A DNA stretch of 64,000 nucleotides from Mycolicibacterium rhodesiae (GCF_002086695.1 NZ_MVIH01000007.1:62001-126000); one strand, 5' to 3'; counted from the first letter of the stretch, positions 1 through 11,425 are shown. The notes: generated from the sequence alone by a model not told the origin. Translations and numbers: made by a program.

Positions 1-804
1 TCCTGGGACGACCCGCAGACCGAGACCGCCGACCTGGTGATCCTGCGTGCCGCCTGGGATTACGCCGAACGTCGCGACGAGTTCCTGGCCTGGACCCGGC
101 GGGTGCCTCACCTGCTCAACGCCCCGGACGTGGTGGCGTGGAACAGCGACAAGCATTATCTGCAGGATCTGGCCGACGCGGGCGTGCCCACCGTCCCGTC
201 GTACTTCTTCGGACCGGGGGACACGGTGCGCCTTCCGAAGGGCGAGGTGGTGGTGAAGCCCGCGATCGGCGCGGGCTCGATCGACACCGGCCGCTTCGTC
301 GACCGGGCCGCGGCACGCGCGCATATCGCCGCGCTGCAGGACAGCGGCCGCACGGCGCTCGTTCAGCCCTACGACGCCCGCGTGGAGCAGGGGGAGACCG
401 CGCTGGTGTTCCTCGGCGGCCGGCAGTCGCATGCGTTCACCAAGGGCCCGATGCTTCCGCCGGAAGGGCAGCCGGCAGCGCTGCACGAGTCCGGCACCTA
501 CGTGGAGGAGTCGCTGGCCCCGGCTGATCCGGACTTCGAGATGTGGGACGCCGGGCTGGCCGCACTGGCCGCCGCTGGTCGTCACCTCGGTATCGAGACC
601 AGTGAATTGCTGTATGCCCGAGTCGATCTCATCGGCGGTGCCGTCGATCCGCTGGTGCTGGAACTCGAGGTGGTCGAGCCCGGGCTCGGCTGGCGCCAAC
701 TCGACGAGCAGACCCGCGACCTGCAGCAGCGTGCGTTCGCACTTGAGGTCGAGTCAGCGTGTGAGCGTCTTGGGCTCGGCCCGCTGTCGCATCGACGCCC
801 ATAG
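1..804 (+). CDS. ATP-grasp domain protein, 5' truncated by window edge
   Basis: The reading frame is open from base 1, so the true start lies outside the window; 267 residues are visible. The segment VVVKPAIGAGS (lysine at visible residue 86) looks like the nucleotide-binding strand and glycine-rich loop of ATP-grasp ligases. The acidic stretch LELEVVEPGLGW near the C terminus fits the metal-binding end of the fold. It resembles the glutathione-synthetase/RimK-like ATP-grasp proteins of actinobacteria, but the substrate cannot be told. It occupies the place of Rv1455 next to ctaA in M. tuberculosis (recalled). Its last 51 bases overlap the 3' end of the convergent ctaA gene. An internal GTG at 37 is unlikely to be the start because the upstream frame is coding-like. 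Confidence 0.75.
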   Translation, partial: SWDDPQTETADLVILRAAWDYAERRDEFLAWTRRVPHLLNAPDVVAWNSDKHYLQDLADAGVPTVPSYFFGPGDTVRLPKGEVVVKPAIGAGSIDTGRFVDRAAARAHIAALQDSGRTALVQPYDARVEQGETALVFLGGRQSHAFTKGPMLPPEGQPAALHESGTYVEESLAPADPDFEMWDAGLAALAAAGRHLGIETSELLYARVDLIGGAVDPLVLELEVVEPGLGWRQLDEQTRDLQQRAFALEVESACERLGLGPLSHRRP

Positions 805-1710
805 CGCCGCGGTGGCCGCGGTGCAGGCCGCCGCGCCCGCGACGTGCACGGCCACCAACGCGGCAGGCACACCGGTGAAGAACTGCACCGCGCCGACCAG
901 CCCTTGGGCCAGCACCAAGACGACGAGCACCGCCAATCGCTTCATGATGAACCGCGGCGCGAACACCGCCTGCAAACCGGCTGCCAGCCCGATCAGCAGC
1001 GCCAGGTAGGCGATCAGCAAGGTCGCGTGCATGTGCACCAGCGTGAGGATCTCGACCTCGAGCCGCGGCACCGGGCGCTGCGGACTCTTGTCACCCGCGT
1101 GCGGGCCCGCGCCGGTCACCAGGGTCCCGGTGGTCAGCGTCGCGGCCAGCGTCAATGCGGTGAGCACGGTCAGATGCCGCAACGGTTTGGGCACCAGCGC
1201 GGTCGAGATACCGTCGTCGGGTTCGCCGATCTTCACGTAGAGCAGGGTGGCCAGCCACACCATTGCCATCGATGCCAGCAGGTGGATCGCGACCGTCCAC
1301 CACGCGAGCCCGGCCAGCACGGTGATCCCGCCGAGCACCGCCTGCACCACTGTCGACGCCGGCATCAGCCAGGCGTAGATCAGCACCTCCCGGCGGCGGC
1401 GGGCGCGGGTGACGGCCAGGACGGCCAGGATCGCGGTGATCACGACGAGGAAGGTGATCATCCGGTTGCCGAACTCGACGGCCTGGTGGATGCCCGGTAC
1501 CTCGGCGTGCGGGACAGGAACGAAGCTGCCGGGGAAGCATTGCGGCCAGGTCGGGCAACCCAACCCGGATGCGGTGACCCGCACGATCGCACCGGTGACG
1601 GCGATGCCGCCCTGGGTCAGGATGACCGCGGCGGCGATGATGCGCTGGACGCGCAGGCTCGGCAGTGGCAGCAGGTCCACCAGCCGTAGGAAAAACCGTC
1701 CGACGGGCAC
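754..1710 (-). CDS. ctaA: Heme A synthase CtaA (COX15 family)
   Basis: CtaA converts heme O to heme A for aa3-type cytochrome c oxidase in the membrane. The 318-residue product has about eight hydrophobic segments. It carries the N-terminal signature VTGAIVRVTASGLGCPTWPQC, including the paired cysteines typical of Gram-positive CtaA, and histidines in HQAVEFGNR, AIHLLASM and HMHATLL that fit heme ligation. The GTG start at 1710 is supported by a TACGAT box (1717-1722) exactly six bases upstream, so the transcript is probably leaderless. The gene is monocistronic or leads toward the convergent ATP-grasp gene, and overlaps that gene's 3' end by 51 bp. Synteny with Rv1456c supports the call. Confidence 0.95.
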   Translation of the reverse strand: MPVGRFFLRLVDLLPLPSLRVQRIIAAAVILTQGGIAVTGAIVRVTASGLGCPTWPQCFPGSFVPVPHAEVPGIHQAVEFGNRMITFLVVITAILAVLAVTRARRRREVLIYAWLMPASTVVQAVLGGITVLAGLAWWTVAIHLLASMAMVWLATLLYVKIGEPDDGISTALVPKPLRHLTVLTALTLAATLTTGTLVTGAGPHAGDKSPQRPVPRLEVEILTLVHMHATLLIAYLALLIGLAAGLQAVFAPRFIMKRLAVLVVLVLAQGLVGAVQFFTGVPAALVAVHVAGAAACTAATAALWASMRQRAEPKTLTR

Positions 1711-1716
1711 GGCCTG

Positions 1717-1722
1717 ATCGTA
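1717..1722 (-). promoter_or_regulatory. -10 box of ctaA (leaderless)
   Basis: TACGAT on the minus strand fits the mycobacterial TAnnnT -10 consensus. Six bases separate it from the GTG at 1710, placing +1 on the start codon. Confidence 0.55.
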
Positions 1723-1766
1723 GAGGACGTCTAACTACGCCCTGTAGTAGGGACCGGCTTGCAGGC

Positions 1767-2543
1767 CTAGGTGAAGCGGAACCAGCGCAGCGCGGCCACC
1801 GCGGACACCGCGCCCCACGCGGCGAGCACCGCGATGCCGAACCAGTCGACCGACAGCGACATCGCCCGGGTCAGTGCCTCGGTGAGCGCACCGGACGGCG
1901 TCAGCCGCGCCACCCAGGCGACCCCGCGCGGAATCGCGCCGGTCTCCAGGGTCAGCGCGCCCAATCCGGCGAACACGAACCACAGCAGGTTGGCGACGGC
2001 CAGCACGATCTCGGCGCGCAGTGTTCCGCCCAGCAGCAGACCCATCGCCGCGAACCCGGCGGTGCCCAGTGCGATCACCAGCGCGCCGAGCAGTAGCCCG
2101 ACCGGATGCGGACGCCAGCCCAGCGCGAGACCGATACCGCCCAGCAGCAACGCCTGCAGGAACACCACGGTCACCACGGCCAGCGATTTGCCCGCGATGA
2201 TGCCCCACACCGGAAGTGCGGTGGCGCCCAACCGTTTCAGTGCGCCGTAACGGCGGTCGAACGCGACGGCGATCGCCTGCCCGGTGAACGCCGTGGAGAT
2301 CACCGCCAGCGCCATGATCGCCGGAACGAACACCGCGACCCGGTGCGCGCCGAACGAACCGAGCGGCAACAGCGTGAGCCCGATCAACAGGGTGATCGGA
2401 ATGAACATCGTCAGCAGCAGCTGTTCGCCGTTGCGCAGCAACAGCTTCAGCTCGAGGCCGTACTGCGCGGTCAGCATCCGCGGAACGGTGCTCGGCCGCG
2501 GGTCGGGGGCGAAGGTGCCCGGCGGGAAGAGCTCGCTCGTCAT
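1767..2543 (-). CDS. ABC-2 type transporter permease (Rv1457c-like)
   Basis: A 258-residue integral membrane protein with about six hydrophobic helices, preceded by a cytoplasmic N terminus (residues 1-40). It has the ABC-2 permease layout, including the segment GQAIAVAFDRRYGALKRLGATAL between helices, typical of drug/lipid exporters. Its start overlaps the stop of the upstream ATPase gene by four bases, so the two subunits are translationally coupled. With mptB just upstream on the same strand it could serve envelope lipid or glycan export, but the substrate is unknown. The family assignment is secure and the function is not. Confidence 0.85.
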   Translation of the reverse strand: MTSELFPPGTFAPDPRPSTVPRMLTAQYGLELKLLLRNGEQLLLTMFIPITLLIGLTLLPLGSFGAHRVAVFVPAIMALAVISTAFTGQAIAVAFDRRYGALKRLGATALPVWGIIAGKSLAVVTVVFLQALLLGGIGLALGWRPHPVGLLLGALVIALGTAGFAAMGLLLGGTLRAEIVLAVANLLWFVFAGLGALTLETGAIPRGVAWVARLTPSGALTEALTRAMSLSVDWFGIAVLAAWGAVSAVAALRWFRFT

Positions 2544-3472
2544 GACCGCAACTCCCTACCGGTCAACTCCAGGAACACGTCTTCGAGGCTGCGCTGCTCG
2601 ACCCGCACATCGGTGGCCAGCACGTCGAGCCGCGCGCACCACGCCGTCACCGTCGCCAGCACCTGCGGGTCGATCTTGCCCTCCACCAGGTATTCACCGG
2701 GCGAAACCTCTTTGGCCGCATAGCCTTCCGGTAACGCCGCGATCAACAGCGACAGGTCGAGCTGCCGGGGCGCGGAGAATCGCAACTGCCCCTCGGCGCC
2801 GGAGTTCATCAAGTCCGCGGGCGTGCCCGACGCGACGGCCGAGCCGTGGTCGATGATCACGATCCGGTCGGCGAGCTCCTCGGCCTCCTTGAGCTGGTGG
2901 GTGGTCAGCACCACGGTCACGCCGTCGCGGCGCAGCGCGTCGATGAGCTCCCACACCACCAGCCGTGCGTGGGCGTCCATGCCGGCGGTCGGTTCGTCGA
3001 GGAACACCAGCTCGGGCCTGCCGACCAGCGCGCATGCCAGCGCCAGCCGCTGCTGCTGGCCGCCGGAGAGCCTGCGGTAGGTGGTGCGGGCGGCATCGGT
3101 CAGCCCCAATGTGTCCAGCAGCCAGGCCGGGTCGAGCGGGTTGGCGGCGTAGGAGGCCACCAGGTTAAGCATCTCGCCGGCCCGCGCCGCGGGGTAACCG
3201 CCACCGCCCTGCAGCATGACGCCGATCCGCTCGCGCACCCGCGCGTTGTCAGCGACCGGATCCAGGCCCAGCACCTCGATGGTGCCGCCGTCGGGCCGGG
3301 TGAAGCCCTCGCACATCTCGACCGTCGTGGTCTTGCCTGCCCCGTTCGGGCCCAGCAGGGCCAGCACCTCGGCGGCGTGTACTTCGAGATCGAGATTCGC
3401 CACGGCCGTCGTCGACCCGTAGTGCTTGGACACCCCGCGCAGTCGCACGGGGATTTCGCGGCCGGAACTCAC
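2540..3472 (-). CDS. ABC transporter ATP-binding protein (Rv1458c-like)
   Basis: The cytoplasmic ATPase partner of the permease encoded next to it; 310 residues. Walker A GPNGAGKTT, signature LSGGQQQRLALA and Walker B LVFLDEPTAGMD are intact. The order and the C-terminal extension (about residues 225-310) fit DrrA/CcmA-type exporter ATPases. The gene starts four bases inside the end of mptB and overlaps the permease by four bases, giving a coupled three-gene operon mptB-ATPase-permease. Substrate unknown. Confidence 0.9.
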   Translation of the reverse strand: MSSGREIPVRLRGVSKHYGSTTAVANLDLEVHAAEVLALLGPNGAGKTTTVEMCEGFTRPDGGTIEVLGLDPVADNARVRERIGVMLQGGGGYPAARAGEMLNLVASYAANPLDPAWLLDTLGLTDAARTTYRRLSGGQQQRLALACALVGRPELVFLDEPTAGMDAHARLVVWELIDALRRDGVTVVLTTHQLKEAEELADRIVIIDHGSAVASGTPADLMNSGAEGQLRFSAPRQLDLSLLIAALPEGYAAKEVSPGEYLVEGKIDPQVLATVTAWCARLDVLATDVRVEQRSLEDVFLELTGRELRS

Positions 3473-5175
3473 GGTGACTCAGCGTATGCGCCGGGCACCG
3501 GACGCGGCGCCGGTGGTTCTTGTAATGGATCCGGATCCTGACCGCTGAACGTCTCGTTGGTTCCCGGCACCGTGCGCCAGGGCAGCCGGTGGAAGGTCAC
3601 GGCGATCAGCATCAGCACGATCACCGTGCTGGCCAGGGTGGCGTCGACGATCTGGAACAACGCGAAGCGGTCGCCGTTCGCCGTGGGCCCGAAGATCCCG
3701 ACGACGAGCGAGACTGCGATGGTCGCGATGCGGAAGCCCGGGCGGGTGGCCCAGGCGGCCAGCGGGATGATCGCCCACAGCAGGTACCAGGGCTGCACCA
3801 CCGGGAACAACAACACCGTCGCACCCAGCGCCACACCCAGACCGCCCACCGGATGCAACTTGCCCCGCAGCACGGCCAGCAGCAGCCACGTGACGGTGAT
3901 CATGATGATCAGCACGCCGATGGCGCGGGTCAGCGACAGCACGGCGGTGGTGTGGTCACCGAGCCCGAGCAGAATTCCGACCTGACCGGTGCCCAGCGCC
4001 AACAGCGTCGGCGGGGACATCCAGCTGCGCACCACGTTGGCAGTGCCGAGCGTGAACACCCAGCCGAAGCCGAGCCCGCTGGCCCAACCGATGATCGCCA
4101 TCACCACCAGCGACAACGACGCCATGAATGCGCTCGCCAGCAGGAACGCCCTCACGGTCGACCCCCAGCGATACGCCAGGGCCATGCCCACGAAGCCCAA
4201 CGCCAACAGCCCGGGAAGCTTCACCTGCGACGACATCGTGATCAGCACGGAGCCCAGGACCAGCATCGCGGGCGGCATCCACTGCGCCCACTGGTCGCGC
4301 CCGTGCGGCCAGTGCATCGGCCGGGGCCACAACGGCTTGGCGGAGTCGATCCCGCGCAGGGCGAACTCGGTACCGGTGAGCATGAGGCCAAGCATCAGCG
4401 CCTCGTTGTGGATGCCCGCCACCAAGTGCATCAGCAGCAGCGGGTTGGCTGCACCCAGCCACAGCGCGCTGACCTCGGCGACGCCGCAGCGGCGGGCCAG
4501 CCGCGGCACCGCCCACACGATCATCCCGACGCCGAGCAGCACCACCACGCGGTGACTGAGCACGGCGGCGACGATGTTCTCGCCGGTCAGCGCAGAGATC
4601 CCACGTCCCACCCACAGGAACAGCGGCCCGTACGGCGCGGGCGTCTCACGCCACAGGCTGGGCACCGAGAGGGTGAAGACGTGGTCCAAACCCAGGCCCG
4701 GGGCGGGCCCGACCTTGTACGGATTGAGTCCGTTGGCCGAGATCTGGCTCTGCGCCAGGTAGGAGTAGACGTCCTTGCTGTACATCGGCGGAGCGATCAG
4801 CAGCGGAATGATCCACAGCAGCAGGGTGTGATCAAGTTGACTGCGCGACATCCGGCGATTGCCCAGCGCGAAGCGGCCCAGCATCAGCCACGCCAACGCC
4901 ATCATCACCGCACCCGTGGTGGTCATCGTCAAGGACACGGTCTGGATGCGCGACGGCAGGTTCAGCAGCCGCACGCCGAAGGTGGGGTCCTGCACGACCG
5001 GGCGGGCACCGGCGCCGAGCGCACCGATCGCCATCAGCACCGTTCCGGTGGCACCGAACAGGCGGGTCCGGCGCATGGCGCGAAATTCGGCGTCGTTGAG
5101 AGGCGCGCCAACAGTGCGTTCATCGCCGTGCAAACGGGCGATTGACGAACTCAGCGAAAGCTGGCGGGCTGCCAC
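3469..5175 (-). CDS. mptB: Polyprenol-phosphate-mannose alpha-1,6-mannosyltransferase MptB
   Basis: MptB-type GT-C enzymes add alpha-1,6-mannose units during early lipomannan/lipoarabinomannan core elongation, using polyprenyl-phosphomannose on the outer membrane face. The protein (568 residues from this start) is highly hydrophobic with about 13 membrane segments. An early loop carries YSKDVYSYLAQ, the acidic motif expected in a GT-C glycosyltransferase. It corresponds to Rv1459c by context beside the ABC pair and the suf operon. Two adjacent GTG codons are possible starts (5178 and 5175); a TACAGT box at 5182-5187 lies six bases from the second, favouring a leaderless start at 5175. A proline-rich tail ends the protein. 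Confidence 0.88.
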   Translation of the reverse strand: MAARQLSLSSSIARLHGDERTVGAPLNDAEFRAMRRTRLFGATGTVLMAIGALGAGARPVVQDPTFGVRLLNLPSRIQTVSLTMTTTGAVMMALAWLMLGRFALGNRRMSRSQLDHTLLLWIIPLLIAPPMYSKDVYSYLAQSQISANGLNPYKVGPAPGLGLDHVFTLSVPSLWRETPAPYGPLFLWVGRGISALTGENIVAAVLSHRVVVLLGVGMIVWAVPRLARRCGVAEVSALWLGAANPLLLMHLVAGIHNEALMLGLMLTGTEFALRGIDSAKPLWPRPMHWPHGRDQWAQWMPPAMLVLGSVLITMSSQVKLPGLLALGFVGMALAYRWGSTVRAFLLASAFMASLSLVVMAIIGWASGLGFGWVFTLGTANVVRSWMSPPTLLALGTGQVGILLGLGDHTTAVLSLTRAIGVLIIMITVTWLLLAVLRGKLHPVGGLGVALGATVLLFPVVQPWYLLWAIIPLAAWATRPGFRIATIAVSLVVGIFGPTANGDRFALFQIVDATLASTVIVLMLIAVTFHRLPWRTVPGTNETFSGQDPDPLQEPPAPRPVPGAYAESP

Positions 5176-5181
5176 CACAGC

Positions 5182-5187
5182 ACTGTA
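5182..5187 (-). promoter_or_regulatory. -10 box of mptB (leaderless)
   Basis: TACAGT on the minus strand matches TAnnnT and sits six bases before the GTG at 5175, which decides between the two tandem GTG starts. Confidence 0.5.
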
Positions 5188-5254
5188 ACCGGAGGATTTT
5201 TCGCCCTCAGCTTGCTAAGGGTGCCCTTGCTGGACCTGTTCGGGCAATTGCGTA

Positions 5255-5269
5255 ACACTGGTGTTGTGA
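5255..5269 (+). promoter_or_regulatory. SufR operator, overlapping the sufR start codon
   Basis: The sequence ACACT-GGTGT-TGTGA matches the ACACT-N5-TGTGA inverted repeat that I recall being reported as the SufR binding site in M. tuberculosis. It covers the GTG start of sufR at 5266 and follows an imperfect -10 box TAACAC (5253-5258). Binding here would occlude initiation directly, giving autorepression of the whole suf operon. Confidence 0.75.
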
Positions 5270-5958
5270 AATTCCCGTCCGTTCCTGACGCTGTGCCCGT
5301 GGTGGGCACCGTGGTGCACGACGGACAGACCCGCCGGGCAATTGTGCAGCTTCTGCTCGAGTCGGGATCGATCACCGCCGCCGAGATCGGCCAGCGGCTG
5401 GGCATCTCCGCCGCCGGTGTGCGCAGGCACCTCGACGCGCTGATCGAGGCGGGCGACGCCCAGGCCAACGCCGCGGCGGCGTGGCAGCAGGCAGGCCGGG
5501 GCCGGCCCGCCAAGCGCTACCGGCTCACCGCAGCCGGGCGCGCCAAGCTGGAGCACACCTACGACGACCTGGCCTCCGCCGCGATCCGCCAACTCCGCGA
5601 AATCGGCGGCGACCAGGCGGTGCAGACGTTCGCCCGGCGCCGTATCGACGCCATCCTCGCGGGAGTGGCGCAAGGCCCGGACGACGTCGAGTCCACGGCC
5701 GAGCGGGTCGCCGACGCGATGACCAAGGCCGGTTACGCGGCGACGACGACGCGGGTCGGCGGACCCATGCAGGGCATTCAGATCTGCCAGCACCACTGCC
5801 CGGTCTCGCATGTCGCCGAAGAGTTCCCGGAACTGTGCGAAGCCGAGAAGGAGGCGATGTCGGAGATCCTCGGCACCCACGTCCAGCGATTGGCAACCAT
5901 CGCCAACGGCGACTGCGCCTGCACCACCCACGTGCCGCTCACACCGGTACACCACTAG
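5266..5958 (+). CDS. sufR: SufR, iron-sulfur-sensing repressor of the suf operon
   Basis: An ArsR/DeoR-like winged-helix regulator (230 residues) that represses suf genes when its Fe-S cluster is present. The HTH lies at about residues 37-62 (ITAAEIGQRLGISAAGVRRHL). The C-terminal region has cysteines at 174, 178, 191, 217 and 219, suitable for cluster binding. An upstream in-frame TTG at 5212 exists, but the GTG at 5266 is preferred because a -10-like TAACAC lies seven bases before it and the operator covers it. It is the first gene of the operon; sufB follows after 18 bp. Confidence 0.92.
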   Translation: MKFPSVPDAVPVVGTVVHDGQTRRAIVQLLLESGSITAAEIGQRLGISAAGVRRHLDALIEAGDAQANAAAAWQQAGRGRPAKRYRLTAAGRAKLEHTYDDLASAAIRQLREIGGDQAVQTFARRRIDAILAGVAQGPDDVESTAERVADAMTKAGYAATTTRVGGPMQGIQICQHHCPVSHVAEEFPELCEAEKEAMSEILGTHVQRLATIANGDCACTTHVPLTPVHH

Positions 5959-5976
5959 ACCAGAAGGAGCGTCGCC

Positions 5977-7419
5977 ATGACACTCACCCCGGAAGCCAAG
6001 CCGGCAGAGCCGATGACCCAGGAAGAGGCCATCGCCTCGCTGGGCCGTTACGGCTACGGCTGGTCGGACTCCGACGCCGCGGGCGCCAGCGCGCAGCGCG
6101 GCCTGTCCGAAGCGGTGGTGCGCGACATCTCGGCCAAGAAGAGCGAGCCGGAGTGGATGCTCGACATCCGGCTCAAGGCGCTGCGCACGTTCGACAAGAA
6201 GCCGATGCCGAACTGGGGATCCAACCTCGAGGGCATCGACTTCGACAACATCAAGTACTTCGTGCGTTCCAGCGAGAAGCAGGCTGCCACGTGGGACGAC
6301 CTGCCCGCCGACATCAAGAACACCTACGACCGGCTCGGTATCCCCGAAGCCGAGAAGCAGCGCCTGGTCTCCGGTGTGGCCGCACAGTACGAGTCCGAGG
6401 TGGTCTACCACTCGATCCGGGAGGACCTCGAAGCCCAGGGTGTGATCTTCCTGGACACCGACTCGGGCCTGCGCGAACACCCGGAGCTCTTCAAGCAGTA
6501 CTTCGGCACCGTGATCCCGGCCGGCGACAACAAGTTCTCGGCGCTCAACACCGCGGTGTGGTCGGGTGGTTCGTTCATCTACGTCCCGAAGGGCGTGCAC
6601 GTCGACATCCCGCTGCAGGCCTACTTCCGGATCAACACCGAGAACATGGGCCAGTTCGAGCGGACGCTGATCATCGTCGACGAGGACGCCTACGTGCACT
6701 ACGTCGAGGGCTGTACCGCGCCGATCTACAAGAGCGACTCGCTGCACTCGGCGGTCGTCGAGATCATCGTGAAGCCCGGTGGCCGTTGCCGGTACACGAC
6801 CATCCAGAACTGGTCGAACAACGTCTACAACCTGGTGACCAAGCGTGCGCGTGCCGAGGCGGGCGCGACCATGGAGTGGGTCGACGGCAACATCGGCTCG
6901 AAGGTCACGATGAAGTACCCGGCGGTGTGGATGACCGGTGAGCACGCCAAGGGTGAGGTGCTGTCGGTGGCGTTCGCCGGCGAAGGTCAGCATCAGGACA
7001 CCGGCGCCAAGATGCTGCACCTGGCCCCGTACACCTCGAGCAACATCGTGTCGAAGTCGGTCGCTCGCGGCGGCGGCCGGGCGTCCTACCGCGGCCTGGT
7101 CCAGGTCAACAAGGGTGCGCACGGATCGCGTTCGAGCGTGAAATGCGATGCGCTGCTTGTCGATACGGTCAGCCGCAGTGACACCTACCCCTACGTCGAC
7201 ATCCGCGAGGACGACGTCACGATGGGCCACGAGGCCACCGTGTCGAAGGTCAGCGAAGATCAACTGTTCTACCTGATGAGCCGCGGCATGACCGAGGACG
7301 AGGCAATGGCGATGGTCGTGCGCGGCTTCGTCGAGCCGATCGCCAAGGAACTGCCCATGGAATACGCCCTCGAGCTGAACCGGCTGATCGAGCTCCAGAT
7401 GGAAGGTGCTGTCGGCTAG
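5977..7419 (+). CDS. sufB: Fe-S cluster assembly protein SufB (intein-free)
   Basis: Scaffold subunit of the cytosolic SufBCD complex, on which iron-sulfur clusters are built. The 480-residue protein has the full SufB beta-helix core, with conserved segments such as [20 protein letters not shown] and ending in [21 protein letters not shown]. The AGAAGGAG ribosome binding site sits seven bases before the ATG. The M. tuberculosis homologue Rv1461 is interrupted by an intein before the cysteine of [10 protein letters not shown] (recalled); here that site, Cys246, is continuous. The stop overlaps the sufD start by one base. Confidence 0.97.
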   Translation: MTLTPEAKPAEPMTQEEAIASLGRYGYGWSDSDAAGASAQRGLSEAVVRDISAKKSEPEWMLDIRLKALRTFDKKPMPNWGSNLEGIDFDNIKYFVRSSEKQAATWDDLPADIKNTYDRLGIPEAEKQRLVSGVAAQYESEVVYHSIREDLEAQGVIFLDTDSGLREHPELFKQYFGTVIPAGDNKFSALNTAVWSGGSFIYVPKGVHVDIPLQAYFRINTENMGQFERTLIIVDEDAYVHYVEGCTAPIYKSDSLHSAVVEIIVKPGGRCRYTTIQNWSNNVYNLVTKRARAEAGATMEWVDGNIGSKVTMKYPAVWMTGEHAKGEVLSVAFAGEGQHQDTGAKMLHLAPYTSSNIVSKSVARGGGRASYRGLVQVNKGAHGSRSSVKCDALLVDTVSRSDTYPYVDIREDDVTMGHEATVSKVSEDQLFYLMSRGMTEDEAMAMVVRGFVEPIAKELPMEYALELNRLIELQMEGAVG

Positions 7420-8605
7420 TGAGCAACGTGACCAAGGCAGTGGAGGGTTCGCGACTCGCTGCCATCAACAAGGGCGAGCAATTCAGTTCGTTCGACGTCG
7501 ACGCCTTCGAGGTGCCCGGCGGCCGCGACGAGCTGTGGCGGTTCACCCCGCTCAAGCGGCTGCGCGGTCTGCACGACGGCTCGGCCGTCGCCAACGGCAC
7601 CGCGGCGATCACGGTGACCGAGCGCCCCGGTGTCACGGTCGAGACCGTGCGACGCGGTGACGAGCGACTCGGCCAGGGCGGGGTTCCCAGCGATCGGGTT
7701 GCTGCGCAGGCCTTCTCGTCGTTCAACTCGGCGACGGTGGTGACCGTCGCGCGGGACACCGAGGTCGCCGAGCCCATCGAGATCACCGTCGAGGGCCCGG
7801 GTGAGGGCGGGGTGGCCTACGGTCACCTGCAGATCCGGGTAGAAGAGTTGTCCCGCGCGATCGTCGTCGTCGACCTGCGGGGCAGCGGCACCTACGCCGA
7901 CAACGTCGAGATCATCGTCGGTGACTCGGCCGGCCTTGGCGTCATCTGGATCGCCGACTTCGCCGACGACATGGTGCATGTCAGCGCGCACCACGCCAAG
8001 CTCGGCAAGGACTCGGTACTCGGGCACGTCAACGTCACCCTCGGCGGCGACGTGGTGCGGACCTCGACCACCGTGCGGTTCACCGGCCCGGGCGGGGACG
8101 CCAAGCTGCTCGGCACCTACTTCGCCGACGCCGGACAGTTCTTCGAATCCCGGCTGCTCGTCGACCACGCGCAACCGAACTGCAAGTCGGATGTGCTGTA
8201 CAAGGGTGCGCTGCAAGGGGATCCGGATTCGGCGAAGCCCGACGCGCACACCGTCTGGGTGGGCGACGTGCTGATCCGGGCCGAGGCAACCGGCACCGAC
8301 ACCTTCGAGGTCAACCGCAACCTGGTGCTGACCGACGGCGCACGCGCCGACTCGGTGCCCAACCTGGAGATCGAGACCGGCGAGATCGTCGGCGCCGGGC
8401 ACGCCAGTGCCACCGGCCGTTTCGACGACGAGCAGCTGTTCTATTTGCGTGCCCGCGGCATTCCGGAGGCGCAAGCCCGCCGGCTGGTGGTGCGCGGATT
8501 CTTCAACGAGATCATCGCCAAAATCGCGGTCCCCGAGGTGCGCGAGCGCCTGACCGATGCCATCGAACGAGAACTTGCCATCACTGAGTCGAAAGCCACA
8601 CAGCC

Positions 8606-8609
<4 letters not shown>
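7419..8609 (+). CDS. sufD: Fe-S cluster assembly protein SufD
   Basis: Paralogue of SufB that completes the SufBC2D scaffold. It is 396 residues long, with an N-terminal helical part and a C-terminal beta-helix ending in the family block YLRARGIPEAQARRLVVRGFFNEI (about residues 344-367). The start is a GTG sharing a base with the sufB stop, and its end overlaps the sufC ATG by four bases, so sufB, sufD and sufC are translationally coupled. The pathway role follows from family membership and operon context. Confidence 0.96.
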
Positions 8610-10625
<2,016 letters not shown>

Positions 10626-11090
10626 GTGAAACTCGAGCAGATGTACCAGGAAGTGATCCTGGACCACTACAAGCACCCACACCACCGGGGGTTGCGCGAG
10701 CCGTTCGGTGCCGAGGTGCATCACGTCAATCCGACCTGCGGCGACGAGGTGACGCTGCGGGTGGCGCTGTCCGACGACGGTGAACAGGTCACCGACATCT
10801 CTTACGACGGCCAGGGCTGCTCGATCAGCCAGGCGGCCACCTCGGTGCTCACCGATCAGGTGATCGGGTTGACCGTCGGAGACGCCCTGAAGACCGTGGC
10901 GGCATTCACCGAGATGGTGTCGTCACGCGGCACCGTCGAGGGCGACGAGGACGTAATCGGCGACGGAGTGGCCTTCGCCGGTGTGGCGAAATATCCGGCC
11001 CGGGTGAAATGCGCGCTGCTGGGCTGGCTGGCGTTCAAGGACGCGGTAGCCCAGGCGTCACATCGAAAAGACTTGGAGGACAAGCGATGA
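10626..11090 (+). CDS. sufU: SufU-type sulfur acceptor / iron-sulfur scaffold
   Basis: A 154-residue SufU/IscU-like protein. In Gram-positive systems SufU is a zinc protein that accepts persulfide sulfur from SufS. Conserved cysteines are C38 (NPTCGDEV), C65 (GQGCSIS) and C129 (RVKCALLGW), with D40 beside the first; this set binds zinc and receives sulfur. The GTG start lies directly after the sufS stop, and the end overlaps the sufT start by four bases. Confidence 0.95.
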   Translation: MKLEQMYQEVILDHYKHPHHRGLREPFGAEVHHVNPTCGDEVTLRVALSDDGEQVTDISYDGQGCSISQAATSVLTDQVIGLTVGDALKTVAAFTEMVSSRGTVEGDEDVIGDGVAFAGVAKYPARVKCALLGWLAFKDAVAQASHRKDLEDKR

Positions 11091-11422
11091 CTGAGCCCAA
11101 CCCCTTGCTGGACGACATCGAGGAAGCCATGCGCGACGTGGTCGATCCCGAACTGGGGATCAACGTCGTCGACCTCGGTCTGGTCTACGACCTCAACGTG
11201 GAGAAAGGCGATGCCGGAACGGTGGCGCTCATCGACATGACGCTGACCTCGGCGGCCTGCCCGCTGACCGACGTGATCGAAGATCAGACGCTCACCGCGC
11301 TGGTCGGCGCCGGGCTGGTCAACGAAGCCAAGATCAACTGGGTGTGGAACCCGCCGTGGGGTCCGGACAAGATCACCGAGGACGGCCGCGAACAGCTCCG
11401 CGCGTTGGGGTTCACTGTCTAA
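11087..11422 (+). CDS. sufT: SufT-like metal-sulfur cluster assembly factor (DUF59/MIP18)
   Basis: A 111-residue MIP18-family protein that helps mature or deliver Fe-S clusters, equivalent to Rv1466. The conserved cysteine is C58 in LTSAACPLTD. The ATG at 11087 is preceded by TTGGAGGA and overlaps the sufU stop, so an upstream in-frame codon at 11009 is not used. It is the last gene of the suf operon: a new promoter box overlaps its TAA stop. Confidence 0.93.
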   Translation: MTEPNPLLDDIEEAMRDVVDPELGINVVDLGLVYDLNVEKGDAGTVALIDMTLTSAACPLTDVIEDQTLTALVGAGLVNEAKINWVWNPPWGPDKITEDGREQLRALGFTV

Positions 11423-11425
11423 TCT
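11420..11425 (+). promoter_or_regulatory. -10 box for the 11432 gene, overlapping the sufT stop
   Basis: TAATCT matches TAnnnT, contains the sufT stop codon and lies six bases before the ATG at 11432. It marks the end of the suf operon and a separate leaderless transcript. Confidence 0.5.

Noticed and set aside
1728..1750. Imperfect hairpin (CTAC/GTAG) between ctaA and the ABC permease as a terminator
   Set aside because: The stem is short and interrupted, and the ctaA promoter lies just beside it; no U-tract.
5215..7263. 682-codon frame antisense to sufR and sufB
   Set aside because: Spans two conserved genes on the other strand and has biased, motif-free composition.
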